64,000 nt of DNA from Paenibacillus sp. Its GTDB lineage: Bacteria; Bacillota; Bacilli; Paenibacillales; NBRC-103111. The stretch is taken from assembly GCA_031180825.1 (NCBI GenBank), contig JAPSLM010000009.1, positions 62,001 through 126,000 on the forward strand, in the 5' to 3' direction. A model generated the notes under the pieces. The model ran no database searches. It saw only the letters and a list, made by a program, of their open reading frames with translations, and was not told where the DNA came from. A program made the translations under genes and the position numbers. This document shows, one piece after another, positions 1-8,251 of the stretch (position 1 is its first letter; each line of letters begins with the position of its first letter).

Positions 1-1
1 G

Positions 2-631
2 ACGTATCATTTTCAGCGGTTTTGGACTTTCGATGCCGCGAGCGAAGAATTCCGAAAGGAGTACGATCGCAAAGAAGATTTTTGGTTTGATAAGGAAACG
101 GGAACTTTGCTGAAATCCAGACGGCATGCCCAATCAGCGGATATTACGAAGGAGATCACGAAATTTGAAAAAGTAGCCAAATTCCCGGATCAGGTGTTCG
201 ACTTGGCCAAGGTGGAAAAGGGGCTGCTTATGGAGCAGGCTCCCTTGAGCCAACCGGGGATTGCCGCTGCCGGAGAAAGTGGCGTTATCCAGGTGAAGAT
301 CAACGGCACGGCTCTTGATTTTGAACAGCCGCCCGTCGTTGTTGAGGGCAATACGCTTGTGCCGCTTCGAGCAATCTTCGAGAAGTTGGGAGCAAGCATC
401 GACTGGAACGAGAAGAACCAATCCGTGCTGGCCAAGAAAGGCCAAACCGAGATTCGTTTGCGAATCGGCAGTAAGCAGGCATCCGTGGGCGATTCGAACA
501 AAACGCTGGAAGTCCCGGCGCAAATCATAAACGGCAGCACGATGGTGCCGGTTCGTTTCGTTAGCGAAGCGCTGGGAGCCAACGTTAAATGGGACGCCGC
601 AGCGCAAACGGTCGTCATTACGACGGGTTAA
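2..631 (+). CDS. C-terminal part of a protein with copper amine oxidase-like stalk domain (5' partial)
   Basis: The reading frame is already open at the first bases of the window, so the true start lies upstream. The last ~110 residues form a copper-amine-oxidase N-terminal-like (stalk) domain: a VKINGTALDF strand, the hallmark LVPLRAIFEKLGASIDWN, then MVPVRFVSEALGANVKWD. This domain is very common at the ends of secreted Paenibacillus proteins, where it is thought to mediate surface or cell-wall attachment; it has no oxidase activity by itself. The visible upstream part is Lys/Glu/Phe-rich and not recognised. The ORF ends about 140 bp before a rho-independent terminator. Certain about the domain, unable to name the whole protein. 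Confidence 0.85.
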   Translation, partial: TYHFQRFWTFDAASEEFRKEYDRKEDFWFDKETGTLLKSRRHAQSADITKEITKFEKVAKFPDQVFDLAKVEKGLLMEQAPLSQPGIAAAGESGVIQVKINGTALDFEQPPVVVEGNTLVPLRAIFEKLGASIDWNEKNQSVLAKKGQTEIRLRIGSKQASVGDSNKTLEVPAQIINGSTMVPVRFVSEALGANVKWDAAAQTVVITTG

Positions 632-768
632 TTTCTCGAATGACATATATGGAATCAGGCAGCCGCCTGATTCCCCTCGGGGTGTCAACCCGGTATCGCG
701 GGCCAGGAGAAGCATCATCTGCACCAGAGTTGAAAGCGAATACATCCGACGTGTTGTAGAAAGGAACG

Positions 769-804
769 GGCCTGGGCCGCGGAAGCGGTCCTGCCTGTTT
801 TTTT
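769..804 (+). terminator. Rho-independent terminator
   Basis: Stem GGGCCGC / GCGGTCC with a GGAA loop, extended by GGC/GCC across a bulge, followed by seven T. It ends the transcript of the stalk-domain gene. A TATAAT hexamer directly follows (809-814) and could serve the next gene. Confidence 0.7.
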
Positions 805-872
805 GTTATATAATTTATATGGATGAGCTGAACCTGCAGCTCGTCTATTATCCGGATCACGGGGAGATAGGT

Positions 873-1853
873 ATGGGATATAAAAACGGCGACTCGCCCT
901 CAAAGGTTAGAAAGGTAGCTTTCACTGAACTGGCTATAAACGAGCAGCATGATCTTTTATCCAAATCAGGCGACGTTTTTGGAAACAGCGCTAATTTTTC
1001 TTTGGCGTATACTTTTAGTATTTACTCTTTATGGGAGGGGAAATTAGATTTAAAAGGCCAAGACGTTTATAGATATTACGTGAATCCCGACCATCGTGAT
1101 ATTATTCAAGGCCACTGCGTGGTAGACACTTTAAACAAGGGAAATAAGGTTAGATTCATTGCCTTGCAAGGGAATACAAGGGCAAAGTTAAGATTGCCCA
1201 ACGATCATGTTTGGTATGATGCGCTTGAAATTGCCTATGCTGAAAATGCCACGACAACTGTTCCGATCGAATTAAAGTGGGATGTTAAAGGAGCGAACGA
1301 GCTTACCCTGTTTCCGTTGAGGCAGGACAACAAAGATTTTTATTCCGGCGGAAATCTTGGAATCATTCGAATGTGTATTCTGAACGAACCCATCGATTTT
1401 ACCCGCTACCATAATAACATCGTTTTTGACGAACAAGGTGTAAATAGCTCCCCTTCATTATTTCCCATCCCAAGTCTCACGGACCAAGACGGAGCTGAGC
1501 CGAAACTGAATATACAAGACGACGCCGTTCGAGTATTAAAGCCGTATAACTCGATAACGTTGAAAGAAATATGCTTTGAAACGAAATTGGATGCTCTCTT
1601 GCTAGACGAAGAGGGGAAGGTGGAGATCCTCCAGGCGGGAGTTCGGACGATTCCCAACAAGAAGACAAGAATCGCACTGCCCGATACGCTGCTTGACCGG
1701 ATTCAAAAGGCTCAAACAAGACATTTCGTCCTATTTCTTAATAATAGAGGTGAAGAACTGCTGACAGATCTAAAGGCATTCGCCGACGGGAAAAATCCGT
1801 TTCCCGCTTCCTTCAGTCTAATCCTCGAATTATATAAGGTGCGGGGCGAATAG
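873..1853 (+). CDS. Hypothetical protein, beta-rich, unknown family
   Basis: A 326-residue protein with no signal peptide, membrane segment or motif that I recognise. The frame is open from an ATG at 819, but the ATG at 873 is preceded at good distance by GGGGAG (861-866), so I choose 873. The sequence has alternating hydrophobic residues suggestive of a beta-sandwich, with many acidic and aromatic residues. Base composition is visibly more AT-rich than the neighbours and codon use is less GC-biased, which suggests acquisition by transfer. It stands alone between a terminator and a convergent hydrolase. Real coding is supported by the length, the SD and a TATAAT upstream; the function is unknown. 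Confidence 0.75.
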   Translation: MGYKNGDSPSKVRKVAFTELAINEQHDLLSKSGDVFGNSANFSLAYTFSIYSLWEGKLDLKGQDVYRYYVNPDHRDIIQGHCVVDTLNKGNKVRFIALQGNTRAKLRLPNDHVWYDALEIAYAENATTTVPIELKWDVKGANELTLFPLRQDNKDFYSGGNLGIIRMCILNEPIDFTRYHNNIVFDEQGVNSSPSLFPIPSLTDQDGAEPKLNIQDDAVRVLKPYNSITLKEICFETKLDALLLDEEGKVEILQAGVRTIPNKKTRIALPDTLLDRIQKAQTRHFVLFLNNRGEELLTDLKAFADGKNPFPASFSLILELYKVRGE

Positions 1854-1943
1854 GACGCTTTATGTGCGGACCGGCGTAAGGCGTGTTTTGGTCCCCGTTG
1901 TCGGTGGCGTGTTCGCCCTGAAGCCGAAATCCGGCTGTGCCGT

Positions 1944-2756
1944 TTACGGTCCCTGGGTCAGCGCCGTCAACAGGCGATGATTGAAGAGCTGAAGCTCATC
2001 GTAAAATAAGCCGTGGCCGCTATGCTCGAAGCGCACCAGCGCGGATTGCCGTATCCCCCAGTGCATCGCTTGCGCCAAGGGAAACGGGCAGATACGGTCT
2101 TCCACGCCATGGAAGATCCAGGTCGGGACGTGAATTCGCGGCAGATCCGGCCGCAGATCCTCGTCCCGCAAGGAGATCAGTCCTCCCGCAGTTCCGTGGG
2201 ACGAGGCCTTCAAGCCGAGCGATTGAAACCAGTCTCCGAAGCTGGCGCTTACCGGCTTGGCGAAAAAAATCTTGCCGAAGTCCCTCAGCATCTGCGGCCG
2301 GTCCGTATCGTTCGCGGCGAGAAAGCCGTCGACCTCCTGTCTGGCCATGCCCCATGGAAAGTCGTCCCTTCGGGTGAAGACGGGCGCCGCCGCCGCTGCC
2401 AGGATGAGCTGCGACACCCGGTGTCCCGCATGGCGGCTCATATAGCGGATGCCGACCGCACCTCCCATCGAGAAGCCGACCAGCTTGACTTGCTCCAGCC
2501 GGAGCGCGTCGATGATCATGCGGACATCGTCGGCCAGCCTGTCGTAGCCGTATCCGGTCCAGGGCCGGTCCGATTTGCCGTATCCGCGAAGGTCAGGCTG
2601 AATGCACCGGAAGCCGTACTTCGGCAGCTGCGACGTCTGGTACTCGTACATGCGGTGGTCGACCGGCCAGCCGTGGATCAGCAGAACCGGACGGCCGCTT
2701 CCGACATCCTCCACGTAAATGTTCACGCCTCGTTCCACTTCGACGAAATAGCCCAT
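1944..2756 (-). CDS. Alpha/beta hydrolase (haloperoxidase/esterase-like)
   Basis: A 270-residue single-domain alpha/beta-hydrolase. The oxyanion strand VLLIHGWPVDHRMYEYQ occupies residues 24-40, the nucleophile elbow GFSMG places Ser96, the acid is Asp220 in FHGVEDRICPF, and the base is His248 in EHSGHG. Length and motif order fit the AB_hydrolase-1 family of non-heme chloroperoxidase-like esterases; the substrate cannot be read from sequence. No signal peptide, so cytoplasmic. AAGGAG lies 8 bases before the ATG. Monocistronic by position, convergent with the unknown upstream gene and divergent from the alarmone synthetase gene. Confidence 0.9.
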   Translation of the reverse strand: MGYFVEVERGVNIYVEDVGSGRPVLLIHGWPVDHRMYEYQTSQLPKYGFRCIQPDLRGYGKSDRPWTGYGYDRLADDVRMIIDALRLEQVKLVGFSMGGAVGIRYMSRHAGHRVSQLILAAAAAPVFTRRDDFPWGMARQEVDGFLAANDTDRPQMLRDFGKIFFAKPVSASFGDWFQSLGLKASSHGTAGGLISLRDEDLRPDLPRIHVPTWIFHGVEDRICPFPLAQAMHWGIRQSALVRFEHSGHGLFYDELQLFNHRLLTALTQGP

Positions 2757-2861
2757 AATCGCATCTCCTTCCGAGCGGGTTGCCTGCTCCCTTTAGTTAC
2801 TTCATCGTATGCCGGAACGGGCGGACTATTCGAGCTTTGTCACAGAGCGCGGGCGGAAGGA

Positions 2862-2890
2862 AATTTTGTCCACATTATTTTCACAAAATT
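2862..2890. repeat. Inverted repeat upstream of relP-like gene
   Basis: Perfect 8-bp arms AATTTTGT / ACAAAATT separated by 13 bases, lying between the divergent hydrolase and alarmone synthetase genes, about 85 bp before the relP start. It could be an operator or a transcript hairpin; no protein partner can be assigned. Confidence 0.4.
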
Positions 2891-2973
2891 GCTTCGGGCG
2901 CCATAATTTTTTATGATAAAAGAGGACTCCATTGGGTGGTCTAATCCAATACTTAATTGACGAGGGACAGATT

Positions 2974-3615
2974 ATGATCGATAAAATGAAAGCGGCCGGC
3001 GAATGGAAAGAGATGTTCCTGCCTTACAAATTTGCGATGGAGCAGTTGAGCACGACTATCCGGCATATTAACGAAGAGGCCATGCACGTCTACAACTACA
3101 ACCCGATCGAGCATATCAAGACCCGGATCAAATCGCCCGAGAGCATCATTAACAAGCTGCAGCGCAAAGGGCTGCCGATCAGCCTTGTCGCTGCGCGAGA
3201 TCACTTGAACGATATTATCGGCGTACGGATTATTTGCTCGTTTCTGAGCGACATTTACGATTTGTACGAAATTTTGAACAACCGGCATGATATGAAAATC
3301 ATCGAATGCAAGGACTACATCCGGAATCCGAAGCCGAACGGGTACCAGAGCCTGCACCTGATCGTCGAGGTTCCGGTGCTGCTCTCCAAGGGCACGCAGC
3401 TGGTCAAGGCCGAAATCCAGCTGCGCACGCTGGGGATGGATTTTTGGGCCAGCCTGGAGCATAAAATTTTTTACAAGTACAACAAGGACATCCCGGACCG
3501 CCTGAAGCAGGAGCTGCTGTCCGCCGCGCATTTAACCGTCGAGCTGGATGCGAAGATGAAAGCGATCAGCGACGAAATCGGGCACCTGGATTCGCCGTAT
3601 GCGAGGATTCAGTAA
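2974..3615 (+). CDS. relP: Small alarmone synthetase, RelP/YwaC type (GTP pyrophosphokinase)
   Basis: Single-domain (p)ppGpp synthetase that transfers pyrophosphate from ATP to GDP or GTP; soluble and cytoplasmic, without the hydrolase and regulatory domains of Rel. With the ATG at 2974 (GAGGG 7 bases upstream) it is 213 residues, matching B. subtilis YwaC (about 210). The open frame extends to a TTG at 2932. Motifs: NPIEHIKTRIKSPESIINKL (residues 43-62), IIGVRIICSF, GYQSLHL (123-129, guanine stacking Tyr) and EIQLRT (147-152, catalytic Glu). The NPIEH and MDFWASLEHKI segments resemble YwaC/RelP more than YjbM/RelQ. In B. subtilis ywaC responds to envelope stress through ECF sigma factors; no such promoter is obvious here. 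A strong terminator follows. Confidence 0.92.
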   Translation: MIDKMKAAGEWKEMFLPYKFAMEQLSTTIRHINEEAMHVYNYNPIEHIKTRIKSPESIINKLQRKGLPISLVAARDHLNDIIGVRIICSFLSDIYDLYEILNNRHDMKIIECKDYIRNPKPNGYQSLHLIVEVPVLLSKGTQLVKAEIQLRTLGMDFWASLEHKIFYKYNKDIPDRLKQELLSAAHLTVELDAKMKAISDEIGHLDSPYARIQ

Positions 3616-3649
3616 TCGGTATGTCAATCGGGACTGCATGGGATGGAGG

Positions 3650-3680
3650 AAGACAGGACGCCAGGGTCTTGTCTTTCTTT
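3650..3680 (+). terminator. Rho-independent terminator after relP
   Basis: AAGACAGGAC / GTCTTGTCTT stem (10 bp with one G-T pair), six-base loop, then TCTTT. It separates relP from the signal peptidase gene. Confidence 0.75.
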
Positions 3681-3784
3681 GCGTCAAAGAGAAAGCGCTT
3701 ATTCACTCGCCGATATTTGCTTTTTCTAGTCATTTCCAGCATAATGGCAGTAGAAAAAAGTTATAGGGAGGTAGCGGCCGCCTG

Positions 3785-4339
3785 ATGAAAGTACTCAAAG
3801 AGCTAGGAAACTGGATCGGCGCATTCGCCATTGCTTTTGTGCTCTCGTTAGCGATCGGCATCTTTGTTTTTCAGCCTTACAAGGTGGAAGGGCAGTCCAT
3901 GGAGCCGACTTTGCGGGACGATCAGCGGATCTACGTTTCGAAATTATCCCATACGTTTTCCTATTTGCCGGACTATGGCGATATCGTCGTGATCGACAGC
4001 CGGGTGAACCGGGGACGGACGTTGGCGGACAGTATTCTGGAGCATCCCTTGGTGCAATATGCCAGAGGGAATGCGGACGAGCATATTTTTTATGTCAAAA
4101 GAGTCATCGGCAAGCCGGGCGACGTCTTGGAGTTCAAGGAGCATCAAGTGTACCGGAACGGAGAAGCGCTGCAGGAGCCTTACATGAAAGAGGCCATGAT
4201 TTTTAGCTCGGACCGGAAATGGACGGTTCCCGACAAGCACGTTTTCGTGATGGGCGATAACCGGAACCACAGCAGCGACAGCCGAAACCTTGGCTATATT
4301 CCTCTCGATCACGTGATGGGGATTATGAAGTTCCCGTAA
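3785..4339 (+). CDS. lepB: Signal peptidase I
   Basis: Type I signal peptidase of the Bacillus Sip type: one N-terminal membrane anchor (about residues 10-30) and an external catalytic domain that removes signal peptides from exported pre-proteins. The Ser/Lys dyad is visible: Ser38 in GQSMEPTL and Lys105 in YVKRVIGKPGD; box E is GDNRNHSSDSR (157-167). At 184 residues it has normal length for SipS/SipT. GGGAGG lies about 13 bases before the ATG, a rather long spacing, but the family alignment supports this start. Flanked by terminators on both sides, so probably a single-gene transcript. Confidence 0.95.
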   Translation: MKVLKELGNWIGAFAIAFVLSLAIGIFVFQPYKVEGQSMEPTLRDDQRIYVSKLSHTFSYLPDYGDIVVIDSRVNRGRTLADSILEHPLVQYARGNADEHIFYVKRVIGKPGDVLEFKEHQVYRNGEALQEPYMKEAMIFSSDRKWTVPDKHVFVMGDNRNHSSDSRNLGYIPLDHVMGIMKFP

Positions 4340-4353
4340 GCCGGGGCAGGAGA

Positions 4354-4381
4354 GCTTTTCCGGGACGGCGGAAAATTTTTT
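4354..4381 (+). terminator. Rho-independent terminator after lepB
   Basis: TTTTCCG / CGGAAAA stem followed by a T run. A second hairpin AATCGGC / GCCGATTTTG at 4391-4423 lies immediately downstream and could end transcription from either side. Confidence 0.65.
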
Positions 4382-4457
4382 GAAGCGGAGAATCGGCCTT
4401 GCTTATGCGGCATTGCCGATTTTGCTTGTCTAATCGTTCTCAAAGGAAGCTATCCCG

Positions 4458-5228
4458 CTAATAGCGGACCGTGGTCCGGGCTGCATCCTGCAGCTTGGCG
4501 GCCATCCGGTAAGTCCCCCGCAGCGGCTTGTACCCTAAATTGCGATTGATCCGGAGAATGGGCGCGTTCATGGAATCGTTGTCCGTGCGAATATACGCGG
4601 CATTTCGCTCCTTGGCCAAGAGCACGGCTTTGATTTTCAAGCCCTGCGCAATTTTGCGTCCGCGGTAGGACCGCTTCACTCCCGTATACTCGTGGTACAT
4701 TCCGTTTGTCTGACGATTGTGAAGCACGTTCGTTACGCCGACATAGTCGTCGCCGTCCGCTGCAATGATCACTCGCTCCGGCGCGTAACCTTCGGGCATA
4801 AGGTACCATTTCCGCCATTCCTGAATGTCGGGAACCTCTCCCATATACCCCGGAATGTCTGACAGCGTCTCCTTGTACAGCTCGTACAGCTTCCGCTCGC
4901 TCTCCTCGCCGGGCTCGTCCGCCAGCGTCAGGAAACGCACGCCCCCGTTCTCCAGCAGCTTGAGCGTTTCGGCCTCAAGCAGGCGATCCGGGTCAACCCC
5001 ATCCAGGTTCAGCACCGATTGAAAAGTGTGCCGTTCGATCGCAAACCCCCGGCGCTCGGCAAACTGCAGCGCATCCGGGTGATCGTCCCATACCTCCGTG
5101 ACGAGGGTAGTCGCCCCGAGCGCGGTTCCCCAATCGATGATATGCCCGAGCAGCAACCGCCCGACTCCTTGCCGGCGGTATTCTTCGGCTGCGATAAGCG
5201 TGTTGTTAAGATATCCGTCACCTCTTCT
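4458..5228 (-). pseudogene. Two-domain GNAT acetyltransferase, 5' end lost
   Basis: The frame encodes the second half of one GNAT domain followed by a complete second one. Upstream of the only usable start (TTG at 5156, 232 residues) the same frame continues as GYLNNTLIAAEEYRRQGVGR, which contains the acetyl-CoA-binding Q/RxxGxG/A motif of domain 1, and then hits TAA at 5229-5231. A functional two-domain member has about 300 residues, and the first ~70 residues are absent from the sequence beyond. The downstream half (residues ~100-232, with EYTGVKRSYRGRKIAQGLK as the second motif A) is intact. A shorter protein from the TTG could be made, but it would lack a full first domain. I call it truncated with good confidence. 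Confidence 0.7.
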
Positions 5229-5701
5229 TTAGGTTCGATTATCGTCTATGAAACTTATTATGCAGTGAAGCGGTAAGGCAGGGAATGGAAATTTTGGTTG
5301 TAGTGAACTGGCACCAAGTATTTGCTGGATCATCGGCTGATGCCCGGCGGAGTACCGTTTTGCCCCCCAACCGTAGAATCCTCCACCCAATCGAAGTTTT
5401 GTTACCTTGCTGCGGATGCGTTCCTTTAGGTACATTGGGATGGTAGAGGGAAATTGACAGGTATAAATTACAGTACGATACAACATAGGGGGGCTAGGGT
5501 AGTCGTCAAGTGTGGAACGAAACACTCATTATTTGCTTCGCGTCGGATCTCTTATTTGTGGAGTTCGCGGTGAACGACGGCGGAAGGCGGGACGGCCGAT
5601 TTGCCGGGTGGCCACAACAGGCGAGCTTCGGCTGAAAAGACGGGCGCCCTTTTTGGTTTGAATACGGATGTCTCCTTTGATAAGATTACAACCAGACATG
5701 G
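5229..5701. other. Gene-free stretch upstream of truncated acetyltransferase
   Basis: About 470 bp with no convincing gene on either strand. The open frames here are short, lack SD sequences and do not look like protein families. This is where the missing 5' end of the acetyltransferase should be, so the stretch probably replaced it by deletion or insertion. No transposon ends were seen. Confidence 0.5.
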
Positions 5702-5734
5702 ATGGTTTGCGCCAAGATAAGGGGAGACCTGCCA

Positions 5735-6679
5735 ATGAAATTGTCCGGTGCGAGACCGGTATCCTATTTGTATACTTACGCCTGTCACGAGGACGAGGCG
5801 GAGCTGTGCGCGCTTGAGCTGCGCACACTGCTTGGCGGGGAAGCGCGGGATGGCTGGCTGGAGAGTCCGGAGGACATCGATCCGAGCCGCAGCCCGTTCG
5901 TCAAGCTGCGCGTCGATGTGCTGTTCGAGGCCGCCAGCCTGCAGGAACTCGGGGAGCTGGCCGGAACGCTGGAGCTGGCCGGCGGTTCGTTCAAGGCCGT
6001 CTTCGTCCAGGCCGGCTGCCGCGCCGCATATGAGGACCAGCGCGCCATGGAGCGGGAACTCGGCGTCCGCATCCGCGGCCGGGCCGATATGCGCCAGCCG
6101 GCATGGCTGCTCGGCTTCGCCTGCACCGGCGAAGGGCGCTGGGTGCTCGGCCCCTGCCGGCAGAACGAAGCGGTTTGGCTGAAGCACAGCCATAAACCGC
6201 ATAATTATTCCACCGCCCTCAGCACGCGGGTCGCCCGGGCGGTAGCCAACCTGGCCGTGCCGCAGCCTGCCGGCCTCCGGGCGGTCGATCCGTGCTGCGG
6301 CATCGGCACGGTGCTGATCGAGGCGCTCTCGATGGGGATCGACATCGTCGGCTCCGATATCAATCCGCTTGCGGTCCGCGGCGCCCGCGCGAATCTTGCT
6401 CATTTCGGGATGCCGGACGTCGTCCGCGTGGCGGATATCGGGGACGTGAGCGGCCGGTACGATTCCGCCGTCCTCGATCTGCCGTATAACTTGTGCTCGG
6501 TCATTTCGCCGGAAGAGCAGCTTCGCCTGCTCGGGAACGTCCGGCGGTTGGCGGAGCGGGCCGTTATCGTCTCCACCGAACCGGTAGAGACGATCGCCGG
6601 GCAGGCCGGGTTCGCCGTCCGGGACCGGTGCGTTGTGCGCAAAGGCTCGTTTTCACGGCACATCGTTATATGCCGCTAA
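5735..6679 (+). CDS. THUMP/Trm11-like RNA methyltransferase (UPF0020 family)
   Basis: A 314-residue SAM-dependent methyltransferase of the UPF0020/Trm11-TrmG10 group that modifies guanosine in RNA. SAM motif I is AVDPCCGIGTVLIEAL, the acidic loop GSDINPLAV follows, and the catalytic D/N-PPY motif appears as LDLPYNL. The N-terminal half is probably a reduced substrate-binding region; a THUMP fold cannot be proved by eye. An ATG at 5702 is in frame, but GGGGAG sits 8 bases before the ATG at 5735, which I take as start. The gene is high-GC and followed directly by a terminator, so monocistronic. The exact target nucleotide is unknown. Confidence 0.82.
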   Translation: MKLSGARPVSYLYTYACHEDEAELCALELRTLLGGEARDGWLESPEDIDPSRSPFVKLRVDVLFEAASLQELGELAGTLELAGGSFKAVFVQAGCRAAYEDQRAMERELGVRIRGRADMRQPAWLLGFACTGEGRWVLGPCRQNEAVWLKHSHKPHNYSTALSTRVARAVANLAVPQPAGLRAVDPCCGIGTVLIEALSMGIDIVGSDINPLAVRGARANLAHFGMPDVVRVADIGDVSGRYDSAVLDLPYNLCSVISPEEQLRLLGNVRRLAERAVIVSTEPVETIAGQAGFAVRDRCVVRKGSFSRHIVICR

Positions 6680-6680
6680 G

Positions 6681-6709
6681 CGCGGACCCGTTCGGGGTCG
6701 GCGTTTTTT
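6681..6709 (+). terminator. Rho-independent terminator
   Basis: CGCGGACCC / GGGTCGGCG imperfect stem with a six T tail, one base after the methyltransferase stop codon. Confidence 0.75.
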
Positions 6710-6840
6710 CTTCTAAGCGCTATTCGGAAGGTTTGCCCGTTTTTTCCGGGAACCCGGACCGCCGCCGCTTCGTATGTAGGAGCAAGCGGCCTCCCAAGGG
6801 AAGAAGGCACATGAAGACTCGGACGGGTGGAGGAGCATCG

Positions 6841-7671
6841 ATGTTAAATTATCTTAAAGGAATCAGGCAAGCTTGGATCGATTACCCCGAGCCGGAAGGG
6901 CGTCTTCTGGGGGGAACCTACGAAATCGTCCGCGCGCTCGGCAGCGGCAGCTACGGGCTGGCATACCGGTGCCGCGATACCCGAACCGGCGAACAGGTGG
7001 TGGTCAAGCAGTCCAAGCCGAGCAAGGGGCCGCTGGCCGAGCGGCTGCTGGAGCGGGAGACGGAGCTGCTGAGCGGGCTGAAGCACCCGGGCATTCCCGG
7101 CTTCCGGGACTCGTTCCGGCATAAGAACCGGCTGTGCATCGCGATCGATCTGATCGAAGGGCACACGATCGAGGACTTGCTGTTCGAGCAGGAACGGCCG
7201 TTTTCGGAGCTCGAAAGCCTGCGGTGGATCGCCAAGCTGATGGAGATTGTCGGCTTCGTGCACGCCCGGGGCATCGTCCATCTCGACATCCGCATTCCTA
7301 ACGTGATTCTCCGGGGGGAGAGCCTCTACTTGATTGATTTCGGGTTGGCGAAGCGGATCGGCGAAGAAGCGGAGGAGCCGTATGCGGACGAGGAGCTCAG
7401 AAAGCGAAGAACGCCCGAGGTGCAGAGCGATTTGTATGCGGTGGGGCATCTGCTGTTGTTTCTGCTGTATTCGTCGTATCAAGAGCGTCCCGGGCAGCCG
7501 CCGGCCGACTGGCAGGAGGAGCTTGACCTTTCCGGCGACGTCAAGCAAATGATAAGGCGGCTCCTGCAAGCGGAGCCGCCTTATGCGGATACGGAATCGT
7601 TTCGATTGGAATTGGAAAACACGCTGCAGCGGCTGCAAAGCAACGCAGACGCAAATCAGGAGCTGGAATAA
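6841..7671 (+). CDS. Eukaryotic-type serine/threonine protein kinase
   Basis: A 276-residue soluble kinase without extracellular or PASTA domains. Glycine loop GSGSYG at 34-39, ATP Lys56 in VVVKQ, catalytic loop HLDIRIPN at 147-154 (catalytic Asp149, Asn154), and DFG at 166-168. The usual HRDxKxxN is changed to HLDxRxxN: the HRD Arg is Leu and the loop Lys is Arg, which marks a divergent branch, but the metal and base residues are kept, so activity is expected. The start at 6841 follows GGTGGAGG at a good distance; the open frame extends much further upstream without SD. Its 3' end overlaps the convergent His-rich gene by 16 bp. Confidence 0.88.
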   Translation: MLNYLKGIRQAWIDYPEPEGRLLGGTYEIVRALGSGSYGLAYRCRDTRTGEQVVVKQSKPSKGPLAERLLERETELLSGLKHPGIPGFRDSFRHKNRLCIAIDLIEGHTIEDLLFEQERPFSELESLRWIAKLMEIVGFVHARGIVHLDIRIPNVILRGESLYLIDFGLAKRIGEEAEEPYADEELRKRRTPEVQSDLYAVGHLLLFLLYSSYQERPGQPPADWQEELDLSGDVKQMIRRLLQAEPPYADTESFRLELENTLQRLQSNADANQELE

Positions 7672-7844
7672 CGCCGGTATTTGTTCTTGTAATAGCCATG
7701 GCCGTGTCCGGAGTGGTGACGGTGGTCTGACGACGAGTAACGCCGCGGCTGGACGAACCGGTGCGAGCTGCTTCCGTGCCGGTAATGACCCGGCTTGGAA
7801 TGCGTGACGGAGTGAATGATTTTTTTCAGCAAATGTTTAAGCAT
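7656..7844 (-). CDS. Small His/Ser/Arg/Tyr-rich protein
   Basis: A 62-residue basic protein beginning MLKHLLKKIIHSVTHSK and continuing with HRHHSGHGHGYYKNKYRR-like low complexity rich in His, Ser, Tyr and Arg. GGGAGG lies nine bases upstream of the ATG, which argues for real translation. The composition (His runs, Tyr, Gly, Lys) resembles minor coat or metal-binding proteins of spore formers, but no family is recognised. It converges with the kinase gene, overlapping it by 16 bp. Confidence 0.6.
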   Translation of the reverse strand: MLKHLLKKIIHSVTHSKPGHYRHGSSSHRFVQPRRYSSSDHRHHSGHGHGYYKNKYRRYSSS

Positions 7845-8110
7845 CGCGAATTCCCTCCCGTTTCGTGAGTAATAGGTAGTACGGGCAAACGACAGGGAGG
7901 TTTCAAGACCGGCTGAGGCGGCAGCGAAAAAAAACGCAGCATCAAGCGGCGCCGCTTTTCGGGTAACGTCGGTTCGGCTTCACCAAAGAAGGCAGGGCAA
8001 GCATGGACTTCTTTCAAGAAGGCGGTTCATGCTTGTTTTATTTGATCGGTAGTTATAATAAAATAAATTAAGAACGTATGTTCCTATTAAGCGAAGGGGA
8101 TGATTCGAAA

Positions 8111-8251
8111 ATGACCTATCCAAATGATGAGCTGACATTTACAGCTTGGTGTTCCATGGGGGTATCATTCAGTACGCCTAAGCCCAAGGTAAACTATGCG
8201 GAACCGGCAGCGCCGCCGCGCCTACCGGTTCCTGTAATGGCTGGGGGATAA
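8111..8251 (+). CDS. Possible 46-residue ORF
   Basis: ATG preceded by GCGAAGGGGATG at about ten bases, and an AT-rich promoter-like segment upstream (TATAATAAAATAAATTAAG). The peptide has no recognisable feature, ends Pro-rich, and its end overlaps the 3' end of the AraC gene by 30 bp. The overlap region includes an 8-bp perfect hairpin GGAACCGG / CCGGTTCC (8200-8232) that may act as terminator of the AraC gene. The coding potential is weak. The bases 7845-8110 upstream contain no other gene. Confidence 0.25.
   Translation: MTYPNDELTFTAWCSMGVSFSTPKPKVNYAEPAAPPRLPVPVMAGG

Noticed and set aside
3690..3703. AGAAAGCGCTTATT before lepB as a cre site
   Set aside because: The core fits but the outer TG and CA of the consensus are missing; lepB is not a typical CcpA target.
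4825..5276. Plus-strand ORFs opposite the truncated acetyltransferase
   Set aside because: Low-complexity Ser/Arg-rich frames typical of antisense shadows of GC-rich genes.
5229..5525. 98-residue minus-strand ORF with LRLGGGFYGWGAK
   Set aside because: A superficial likeness to the GGGFG motif of xanthine dehydrogenases is not supported by any other motif; no SD.
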